A DNA stretch of 64,000 bases from Mesorhabditis belari. Taxonomy: Eukaryota > Nematoda > Chromadorea > Rhabditida > Rhabditidae. The DNA lies in contig CAUEEP010000758.1 of NCBI GenBank assembly GCA_958450365.1, forward strand, positions 2,006,565 through 2,070,564, given 5' to 3'. The position numbers were made by a program, and so were the translations under genes. Positions 11,401-23,400 of this stretch are shown piece after piece (position 1 is the stretch's first letter; every line of letters begins with the position of its first letter). The notes beneath the pieces were generated by a model. The model did no database searches, was not told the DNA's origin, and worked only from the letters and a program-made list of their open reading frames with translations.

Positions 11401-14400
11401 TAGATCTCATCTCTTAGCTCTTTCAACAGTTCTCCAGTAGAAGCAAAATGAAAACAATTAGAGCTGACCCAACTGGCTTTTCGTCTCTCAATAGAAAACA
11501 TGATTCGGCTATCATCGGCTATCATAGTTCCCGTTAGTTGATTCTACAGTGAACCCAAGTAGTTTCTAGCGTCACCGTACAGCTTTAGGCACTTTAAATC
11601 ATGACTTGGCTACTGTAAACCGTAACCCAATTAATACGGTAACCTTGGAGAGCTAGACCGGCTTACGATATATCGAGAGTTCGAATACTGTAAAATGAAT
11701 GAAAGCTGGAATGGGAAGGAGAAAGGAAAAGAGAGGGATGAGTTTGGATGTGAAGAAGGAGGGAAGGTAATAGTAAGGAATGGCAAAGAAAGATTTCCGA
11801 ATAGGGGATTGAACCCTTGACCTTTCCTACTCGCTTTCGCTTTTCGGAGAGATGCTTTAACCACTGAGCTATCGGGTATCTGTTTACCAGGAAAGAAAGA
11901 GGACAAGGGAGAAGAGAAAGGAAGAAGAGAAAGGAAGAAAAAGAAAGTTTATCAAGTGCCCAAGTCATCTAAATCAAGTAAAATATGATATTATCTTTAG
12001 ATAATTTTTTTGGCAATGCTCAGAGATTATCCATTAACTATGTTTTTAACATTAACTATGTTTTTATCTATTTTATCCAAGGGTTTTGGGATTCATGAGA
12101 CTGTAGATGGGTTACTGTAGCTGTAGAACAAGACTGGATTTTCCTAGAATGAGTTTTCTATTGCACATGATTAGAGAATAAGCAGGCGTTAAGCTGGACA
12201 CCCATAAACCATGTGCCGCTTAAACGACTAGAGTCTTAAACCTTTCGCGGACAATGTCGAGCTCTTGCTTGTAGGCGATTCCCTTGTACTCATGTAAGAC
12301 GTCGCAGAGTATTCGACGAGTGATCGTCGATCCAGTCTTCGGAATGATGCAATATTCCAATTCCAATTCCAGTTCACAATCAATTTCCATAAAGAAATGC
12401 ATAATAACGATTTATTTAAGAAAACGTTTTGGATTCTCGAAAATAGTCGAACTTATTGAACTTATTGAAATCAAGTGGGATCAGGGTCGAAGCCGACTCT
12501 ATTTGAAATACTTAGAACTACAAAAGATCAGGGTCGAAGCCGGGAGAATCACCTTTGAATTGGGGTGCTTGAATTTCGGGAATGTTCGAGTGCCCTGTGT
12601 GATCATCCTCAGGTATTCCCTTTCTTCTTTTTTGGTGTGTAAAAACTCATTGAAATCTCCCCAGTGTCCCCAAAATTGAACCGCACTCGAACACCCGCGC
12701 CGATTCACTATGGGAAGAAACATTTATTTGGCTTCCTTTTTCAGCCATTCAAACGACTCTATTTGAAATACTTAGAACTACAAAAATCGACTAGACTAGA
12801 GGCTGACTTGATGGAAACATTGATACAATGAGAATATTTTTGTGAAACTGTGAATTGGTGAATTGCTTGGAATGATGAAGACTAAAGACTGTAGACTGAC
12901 TCAAAGTTAAAGATTGATTTAAGTAAAATCAGATCAACTTATGCTCTTGTGCTCTTGTATTTAGTTTGTCTCTAAAAAAAAGCTGAAAAATTCGCCTTTA
13001 AAATTTCAACCTTTCAGTGTGTCCATTCAACGCGGATCCATTGATCATCAGCGGTGATTTCACGTATTGTCGCCCGTCGACTCTCGGCGATTGCCCTGTT
13101 GGTTATCTCTGTGATCAGAGCTTTGTGCTTGGACGGTGAGTTTGTGCAAAGTTATTTGGTACTTATCTATCACAAAACATTCTATCAGATACCTGAAAAA
13201 TCTATCAAATATCTATCAAATACTTGAAAAAGAACAGCTTTCAAATGCAAATTTGCGAGTTGTAAGTGTTGTTCTCCCAAGTTCTCCAAATCTACTCAAC
13301 CAGTCAGATTTCTTGGTTCATTATCCAATTTTACTGTATTCTTTTAGTCATACTTACAGTACTGGACAATGAAATACGATATTTGAAAAAAGATCATCAC
13401 TTTCGTGCGTCTGTAACTCTCTTGTCTTTGAGTTTAACCTATTAGTGTTATACATTTTCTGAAAGCTCTTTTCAAGCGCTACACAATAGTAATATTAATA
13501 TTTAGAAGTACGGTAAAGACAAGGGAGCTACAGACGCGCGAAAGTGACAATCTTTTTTCAAATATCATATTTCATTGTCCAGTAGTGTAGATCTACTGCA
13601 TAAAATTAGCTGAATTAAAAGCCGTTATTAAAGATTTTCTAAAATTACAGCTCAATTTGCTGTCGTGACACTCGGCCAAAGCCACCAGCTCCAAATCGAC
13701 CACTCGGTGAGTAAATCGAACTTTTTAAGGAAGATAAATTGCTAGAATTTTGAATTTTTCTAGTTTTTCTAATCAGTTTTGAATCCTTTCTTAATAAGTA
13801 GTCGAATTGTTGCTTAGACAAACGATAAGAGATCTCGAAAGACTTCAAGAGAACCCCTTCACCCCTCAAGGCCAAATATTGACGTTTAGTTCGCGCCTTT
13901 TTCTTTTCCTTTTCTCTTTCTTTCCCTGTAACAAATGATTGAGTGATATTGAGAAGATTCTGAAGAGAATTTCGAGATTTTGAGAAAGAAACGGAAAAGG
14001 GAGAGGGTCGATCGTTTCGAGTGAATGCTCGTGCACGCATTCACACCGCAAGCTGCAATCATATCTATTTGAGGGGACTCAGAAAAGATCTAATAGCAAG
14101 GGTTTAGTTAGGTTTCATTTCTCGAGAGAAAAATGCATTTGAAGTTTCGACAATTGTCGAAAAATCGATCCCTAGCCAAAGAAGATAGGGAACCAAATTT
14201 AGAGAGATAGGAAACCAAATTTAAAGAGGTAGGTTCCCTATCAAATTTGGTTATCTAAATTTGGTTCCCTATCTCTGTTCCCTAAACGTGGGCGAAGAAA
14301 GACCAGCGATGGCCTAAAGGGTAGTGTGTCAGACTACAGAATCCGTCCCGGTCCTTGCGGTCGGTTCGAGTCCCTCCAACGCCAAACTGTTTTTTTAGAG

Positions 14401-17400
14401 ACAGACAAATACCATTTCTAAGTGCTTATTGACACCAGGATAAATTATTGATCTGTCAATTCTTAATCTAAGTGTTCCTAAACTTATAGAGTGAAGCCTC
14501 AATGCTCAGTGCTCAATCTGTGTCCTACTTACAGTGCTCTGTTAAAGATTTTATTAAGTTTATAATAAAATCTGTCGAGCAAGTAGAACACATTGAAGAG
14601 CTGAGCAATTTGAGCAATCTTCTACTTACAACTCTTTATTGTAACCCATTTGAGCTTTAAAATTCATGAAATCAATGAGTACTGTATTTGTATCCTATTA
14701 GAGATCCTATTAGTATCCTATTAGAGATCAGTATCCTATTAGAGATCTTTAATGTACTGGCTTTCTATTTACAGCCACTGGGCTTTCTATTTACAGTATC
14801 TCTTTAGTAATTTTAGATTTATGTAGTCACTGGTATTCTATTTACAGCTCTAGTTACCGTTTCTGTTTAAAGCTCTAAAAGCGTTTCTGTTTAAAGCTCT
14901 GTTTAAAGCTCTAAACAGAACCCCATTATCTCGTTAGAGTTCTTAGTTAGACTTTATACAGCCATTGGTATTTTATCTTCAGCTCTACTTCCCGTATTTC
15001 CATGGAACATTTAAACTTATGCATTCATTGATATTCTCTAGCTCCACTTACCGTTTCCATTTCCAGTTTCCGCCTCCTCAGCTCGTCCACCATTCGTTTG
15101 GAACACCGTCACTCCAACAGTTATCTCGAATGGTCAAACAAAGCTCTCCTCATCGACAACAAAGAACACGCCTTGGTACATAAAGAAGGATAGGTGTGTG
15201 GCTAATCCCCGACAAATGAACACAGGGCACTGTACTTGTATGCGACTTGTACTTTTGTGCTGTGATATGGCTTTTTTATCCACTGCACTTGTGTCACTTG
15301 CGCACAGAGTTTATGTTAAACTAACAAAGAAGTTCAGTTGGATTTATGTTGCACTAGTATACAGTATGCTTTACAATATGAAACACTGGAGTGTTCTTTT
15401 CAAGTGCTCGTTTTCTAAAGCGTGTCAAAGATCACCGTAATCTTGCCAATCTATTTACCGTTTGGTAGCCACAGAATTCGGTAGATAAAAGAAAGACAAG
15501 CTTACGGTAGTCGAGAATTTGACATTTTTTAAAAAACAGTATTTGAGACACACTCATACTTATAGTTTATAAATCATAGCATTACCTTGCACCTATTATT
15601 TGCCTTACAGTATGCCCTACTGTAGGCCTTGCCTACTGTAGCCTGCTACAGTATGCCCTACTGTACCTACAGACCGGTACTGTATACAAAAAGCGCACAT
15701 TAGGCCTGTTTGAATAGTTGCACTATATTGAGAATGTCTCTCTCTTGCTTTAGCACTATGTCTTTGTGCTTTGCGTTTGAAAAGTGTTACTCATTGAGAA
15801 GCTCTAGGACTGGATGGACATCAGCCTACAATCGCGTCACTCCAACACAAGAAACCTATGCTCCATCAACCGAATCGACCACTCAATCAACCACCACTCC
15901 GCCGACAACCACCACAACAACGTAAGGGAAAGCTGTGCCAGAATGAAAGTAGCTACCGTAAATACTGTAATAGTACCCCACCCCCGTCGTACAGTCGCGT
16001 AGTCGCAAAAGTTTTTAGTATTTCATTTTTTTCAAAGCACCCGTACTTTCAAAAAATGCATCTTTGGTATCAAAAATGAGCTGAAATTCAGAGCTATTTT
16101 TTGATACCTAAGCGCGCATTGTAGCATAAACCAGTGTCGAGAAAAGCGCGTCCAAAGCTAGACTACTCAACACTCCGCACCGTCATTATGGGGGTGGGGT
16201 ACTATTACAGTATTTACGGTATGAAAGTACTCAAGCATTAAGACTGAATATTTTTAGCTTTGATTGAAAAAGCTGATGGGTATTCAGCTAAGGTTATCGC
16301 GCTAAGGATATGACTTACAGTGATTCTAAACTTTTCAAAAATCAGATTTCAGTCGACCGACTTACTTGCTGTAGTGAAATATCAGTAATTTTCGGCTTTT
16401 CAAGTTGCAATACTAGATTAAAATTAACCAAGCAGTAACGATTTCCAAAAAGATGTGAAAGAGAGAGCAACGGAAACGATGACACGTCGATTACCTAGTT
16501 GAAAAAGAAGATCAATACTAGATTAAAATTAACTAGGGAACTGTTTTAACTTAAAAACCAATTTTCGAAACCGGACCTAGCTACAAAATGTCCCCGTAGA
16601 ATCCTAAGAAACACGTATTTTTTATTTTTTCCCTATGAGCCCTGGTTTTCGAGTAAAACGTGTTCAAAGTTCAAAGTTTCGGCAATTTTTGGTAAACCGC
16701 TCACCTATAAGAGAGCGCCACGCCGATGGGTAATAGAAGTAGCTGTGGCCTAGGGGGTGATGGGATAAACTCTAAAACTTATCCCCTTTCTACTCTCGGG
16801 TTCAATTCCGCTTGCGGTCAAGCTAGCTTTTGTTTTTTTTGGAAAACTTCTTTATGATTTTTCTGATTTATGAACATTGTAGTGTTCTTATATTATTATA
16901 GTGTTCGAAAAAGACTTCTTTATGATTATTATAGTGTTTTTAAAGCGGCAATTAGCTATTTATTAAAGTTTTTGCCATAGCTTCCATAGAAAATCAGTGG
17001 TAAGTTGAAACAGTTCCCTAGTAAGCTGACTTCCCTATCGCGAGCTGACTTCCTTATTGAAAGGGAAGCCAGTCAACTTACTTCCCCTTATTGGAAAGAA
17101 TAGTATAACTGAAAATATGACTGAGTTAATGGGCTCAATATCTACTACATCTTATAATTTCCTATTTCAACTAAAAACATTTTAGTACAACCACACCGAC
17201 AACGACGAGCACCACGACCGAATCGACAACTCCATCAACAACAACCGTTGCTTCCACTCAACCACCAACTGGAACAACCACAAAGAAATTGTGAGTAAAG
17301 AGTGAAGCCATAAAGTCTTAGAATATTTTCAAAACCTTCAAAACCTAATTCTATTTCCAGGAACCCATGGGCTCGCATGTGGACAACGACAATTCCCCCA

Positions 17401-20400
17401 GTCTCCTCGGTGAACGTCTCTGTGCTTCAGGCTGGCTCAATTCGGACATTGAAAGTCAGTGCTCCAACTTCTAACAACAAAATAAACCCAATATTCAGGA
17501 TGGTCAACAAGAGATGGTCTCGGCAATCACTTTAGTCAACGATAATGGTTTCTATTTGTTGATCGACACCGGATCCTCGTCGGACACCGAGCGATTGTTG
17601 CATAGTTCGTTTTCGCGCTCGCACTTTCTCTCAAATTTCATTGGAGCATTAATATACTAGAAAAACATTGTAGCATCAATATATTGAAAATCATTTTATT
17701 GTAATAAGGGTACAGCCGAATTTAAGGCAAAAATAGATCCCAAAAATTTGGCTATGCGATAAAGACGGCTCAGCTCGCTAATCTTTTGCTTCACTGTACA
17801 AATGCGAAAAGGGAAACGCCTTATGCCAGACGGGTTGGCCAGAAAGCGAGCGATTGTGTGCGCACACCAAGAACAGCCATTTACAGGATTTTTCTTTTGC
17901 TTTTTTGATGGTATAAAAAGATATTCAGCTGTAAATTTGTACCTGGGGGTTTTTGGGATCGATTGGATCGATTGAATTGATTGGATCGGTTGGTTGGCAA
18001 TCGATTGGAGCTGTTCATTTTATTGAGTCTAAGGCAAGAGAGTTCGAAAAAAACCAAGTCAAAATACAAAGAAATATTTATTTAAATGAATTCACAGATA
18101 GAATTCTCATGCAAAATAAACTATAAGTTGTTATTGATGGGATTTCGGTTTTTAGGACAACTTTTTGCGTACCTGCGGATCGTTGTGGGCCGTTCTTTCC
18201 CAGAGTTTACTATTAGGTTTCTCCCAAATTCCCCCTTTCCCCCTCACTCGTCCAATCCAACTCCGCGCATCCAATTTATGCGCTTCTCGTCCATTTTGGT
18301 CTCTTTCTTCGATGGGCATTCGATGAGAAAAGTGGGCTAAGAAGAAAGAGAAATGAAAAGGGAATAAAGGCTATCTCCAAAAGAGAAGATTTACCTTCGA
18401 TGGACCTCCTTCTCTTCTTTTATTTTCTTCTTTTTTTTGGAAGATTCACTCAACCCACTTCAATTCACCGACAGCTTTTCTTGAGAAACGTTTTCTTCTT
18501 GAGAAATTTGATCTTCGAAACTGATGAAACTATTTTTGTTTTTGTCTGAAAGTTGGAAAGATTCAAGGTTTAGCTGTTCTTTTCGTTGATTCGATTTTTA
18601 AGAAATCTTTTTCTACGGCTAAGGGGAAAGCCTATCTTTAGGGTTTTTCCAAAGCCAAGCCCAGTCAAGCCAGAAGCCAGGTCTTGACTTGCAGAGCTTC
18701 CAGCCTGTTCACCAAGACTGGCTTATTCTGGTCCGGCTTACAATTCAATAATCCTTATCGAAACATCACTGGCCTTCATTTTTCTTATAAATATGTGCTT
18801 TTGTGTCATGAATACTTTTGCTTAAATGCTTAAATGCATGCTTAAATGTACTGTAAAATCCAATATTCTACAGTAAGCTGAAATGATAGTATTCAGCCTT
18901 AATATCTCTGCTTTACCTAAACAACTTGAAAACTATTTAGCCTTAGGCCTGAATACTCTCGTCCCTGAGCCTAAGCCTGAGTCTGAGCCCTGAACCTGCG
19001 CCAGGCATGCTATTGAGAGCTTACAATGAGAGACCAGCGCTTACAATAACTCACTCACTAATCTTTGAACAAGTTTCTTTGTGATTAGCTTATCTTTCAC
19101 TGTTCAATCTTTCTTTCAATCTTTCTGTTCACTCGTCCTATCATTAACTCAATAATTCTCAGCGATGAACTCAGCCGATCTCGATCTTCCCTCATCATGT
19201 AAATGTATTCGACGCCGAAATCCGAAACCCTATGCGGCGATCACCACTATTTTCGATCTCGGTTTTCTGACTGCCGCTTTCATGCAATGCATCCATTTCT
19301 TCAAGCAGCAAAAGTAACATTTACTAACAATCTAAAGCAATGAAGAACCAAAGCTTTAAACTGGCACTGTTTGGAAAACCCACCTCTTTCAATGAAATTA
19401 TTAAACTGTCCAGAAAGTCTTTTCGTTCCTTTTCGTACTTTCGTTTAAAACGAACAAATGCACCAATTGAACTACGGTTTATTTCATTAGAAAGACCATT
19501 TATTTTTCTGTAAAATAACATTAAAACGGGTTTAAAATGTCTGGATTTTTGTCGGAAGCGTGAAGTCGAGTAGTCAAAAAGGGCGACGGTTCGATGATTC
19601 GGTTTAGACACACTTTAGCTAAGGAAACCTATCTTGCTGTCTATAGATAAAAGATAGAGCACAAAAAGCTAGGTGTATAGCCAAATTTTCAGAGTAATCG
19701 ATTCAGCCAATTTCTTCGTAGAAGTTTTTATAGATTTTTTTTTATAGAAACACTTGTTTTGCCTCTCGAATTTGCGCTGTAAGTGAACCGAAATTGACTT
19801 AAAAGATGAAAATTGGTCAATAAACACTTTTTATTTCAAATAAACAATAGATTAATTGAGTGAATTTGCTATTTCTGATGAAAAGACTTTCTGGAGAGCT
19901 TATTCATTGGGACTAATTGATTGATATGATTGATATCTTCAAGTCATTAATCACTTTACATTTAAGAGTAGTCTTGATTAAGAGTTTTTAGAAATACAAG
20001 ATTTCCGAAGGAACCTGTGCATCTTTTAAGTCGATATTTCTGATATGTCGATATGTCTGATATGTTTGCTAAGTCGATATGCCGATATGTGTTGTTAGAC
20101 TTTTCTTGCAATAGCACCTGTCATGGGTGCTAGAACCTGTCATGGGTGCTGTGTTAGAATTGTTGGTGTAACAATGACATAGATAACTTGAAGGTATCAA
20201 TCTCTTTCACTCTAAACCCCCCACCTAACTAATCCCGTTTCCAGATACAACTCTTTCTCCACAGCCGCCGTCACTGCAGTCGGTTCCCTCTATGTTTTGC
20301 ATATCTTTTGTATATTTGCTTGTTGGTTCGGTTTGGCGATGGAGCGTTCTTTATTGATGGTACCGAAAATTGTACTCAAAACGGTGACCGTGTTGATGTG

Positions 20401-23400
20401 TTTGGGTCTCACCTCGGTACTCGCTTTCTTCATTCAAAACGATTTCTCAGTGGTCGGGAAACTGATCGCCGAGAATACCCCATTCGATTACGAGGAGCAA
20501 AAGATCGCGATGGAGATGGCGGCGATGATTTTCGTGGGTATCGGCACGGCGACAACGATAGTCCAATTTTGGATGTTAATTCTATTGATTCAGTGTTATC
20601 GGAGTATGACAAGAAGAGAATTGCGAAAAGCTTTACAGAAATTGCATCTACGGAAAAGAGCCGCTCTGGCAGAGGAGAAATATTTGACGGAGAAAGGGGA
20701 AAACTTTGAGCGCGGAAATTTGCGGCCAAATGATCGATTCCAGTTGCACTTGGAGAGGGCACCAAGAGCGGAAAAAAGCGAGTGCAAAATAGTGATGAAT
20801 GGGCTAAATGGAACACACGAACAACACCACCATCCACCAATCGATTCGCAAATTCAATTCAGCACCTTTATCTAGTTTTGTATTACTTGGGTCAGGCTGT
20901 GCTTTGAATAGTGCTCAAAATTTTGCGAGCTTTGTAAAAATGATTGCTTGAAAGGCAGGATGAACAAGTCATTGTTATTTTGACTGGGAAAACTACTTGG
21001 ATTGAGATCAGAGAGCAATCAACTCCAAGAGAATCAATTGTTCAGCTGAATTATGAATCTGAATAGAATCAATTTCCAACTGAAGCAATCAAAACCACTT
21101 TTTTTAAACTCCAAATGAATCACAACTAGCTTATTCGCTAAGTTCAATAATTTCTGGAGAAATCAAAGCCAATCAGCCAATCAGAATGCCGAGGTTGAAC
21201 CAATCAATCGTCTATAAATCGGATCGAAAATTTAAGTTCAATTTGAAACACTTCAATTAGATCATCAATCTTTGAATCATCTTCGACTCAATCCTCAACT
21301 CATCTTCTATTTTCCTTCTTGTTAACCCGATCAATTCTCTCATTATCAACACAGGTAGAACAACAGCAAAAAAAAAACAAAAAAAAACAACAGATCGAAT
21401 TTTAGAAATCAAAAATCAAAAAAAAACTTGTTAGAGAAAAAAGTTGCACACGCAAAATATGCAAACTTGATTCTGGAGAGTGAGCAATTGCGATGTGCGT
21501 TTTTCTGTTTCCATTTTCCATTCAAAAAAATATAAACAACTAATTTGAAATTAGAAAAAACCAAATTTCAAGTGTTCTTTGAGAATTAATTGAGAGAGAG
21601 ATTCAAGAAAAAGATTTAAGAAAAAGATTTGGCATCCAGACAGGGAAGTTAGCGAAGTTAGCGTTAGCGGAAGTTAGCGCAATTAGTGACGGGTACTCGA
21701 GTTCGCAACACTGCGCTAAAGGTTTAAAGAGAAAACGTTTCTGAAACTAAAATCTAGTCGATGATTAAAGATTGTTAAAGTGAAATTCGAGATGGAATTC
21801 GAAATGATATCTAACTTCTAGGTTTGGCCAAAGAGGAAGTGACACTCGACCAAATCGGCGCCGTTGTCGTCACCCATGCTCATCCGGGTTTGTTTTTCGG
21901 CTTTGATTCGATTTAAATTTTAAAATATCAACTATTCAAAGTTATTTCAAACTTTTATCTAATTAAGTAAACGAAAAACATGAAAACATTGACCACTTTG
22001 CGTTCTTTAACACGTTCGGGACGATTCGGTCCACCGGTGGACGAAATTGTCGTCCACCGGATGAAACCCCTCCCGCCCCAGACACAGACGCTCTACCGAC
22101 TGCGCTATAGAAGACCTCTATTGCGCGTATCCCAGTAAAACGACCTTTTTGGGGTACGCGCAATGTTCATCTAGCTGAGCTCCATCCAATAAAACAAAAA
22201 TCGTGGAAAACAGACCATTGGAGAAAGAGAAATGCGGCGTTTGGTCTCACGAGCCAAAAAGAGCCGATATCTTTTTGAGTCAGCAATATTCACATATAGG
22301 AGGTGTATTTCGGGGCTAATAGCTTTGCGAGACACGTCTCGTCCACTGGGGCAGTAACGCAAAAAAACGCCTCGTCGCGAATGTGTTAAGAACTTTAAGG
22401 TCAACTCATGCCCAGTTCCCTTTTAGTCATCTTTTAACGAATTAAAAAGTGCCAAAAATCTTCAATAAACAAATTCTATTTTATCAATGTTTATACTAAA
22501 TGATGTCAAATGTTACTGTTTTCCTTTCCAGGAGTGATGGGAAATCTGAATTTCTTCGGTCAAAAGCCGATCCTTTTCCATTCGTTGGAGTTCATCGGAC
22601 GTCACGTGACACCCACCGAATTAAAAGATGTATGACCTTTCAAAAAAAATTAAATGCAAATTCAAAAACTAGATTTAAAAGTGAAAATTTGAAATCGAAA
22701 TGAAATCGAAGCTTTCAATTAGCCACTAAAATTTTCCAGCGTCCCTACCGAAAAGTCTCGCAAAATGTGGAAGTGTGGAAGACGCCCGGGCACACACAGG
22801 TTTGTTCACAGTAAGGAGCCAGTAAGAGATAAACTAGAGGAAATACAAAAGTTGTATTAAACAATTTAGACAGACTGTTGAAATTTACACTTACGTGAGT
22901 ATTTTTCACGATTTCAGCACGATTTGACAGTTCTCGTGCACAACGTGGCAGGGTATGGAACGATGGCCATCACCGGAGATCTCATTCCAAATGAGCAACT
23001 CATCGCGGAAAAGGTTTGTAATCACTCAATCGCATTTATTTCAAGGTTATTTGAATAAGTAAAGATCTCATTCCAAGATCGAGTTTAAACATTGATCAAG
23101 TATCTCAAAGGTTTCAATTTTTAAAAGTTGCAATTTCTAAAAGATGGCACTTTTCGAAAGCCACTGCTCGGGTTTTTATCCAATCTCGACTTTCGATTCG
23201 AGTGCCGCCATGGCTGAGTGGTTAGGAGCCATGTATCCTAGTCGCGAGGTCACGAATTCGATTCCAGCGGTGGCTCTTTTTCCCATATACATGCCGTATT
23301 GTAGTTGGACCCCATGGGCACCATTTTTCCCTCTAGGGTGGGGTACTATTCTCTCTACTACCGCATACTGCCACTACCACATTCTCTCTACTATAAGACT

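Noticed and set aside
12284..12679. 131-codon plus-strand frame
   Set aside because: Antisense to the sulfotransferase-like segments and Ser/Asn-rich from a repeated AATTCC stretch. Not convincing as a gene.
20308..20840. Long alternative frames over the nested four-TM gene
   Set aside because: They overlap the frame that has four TM segments and a matching upstream exon, so they are shadows.
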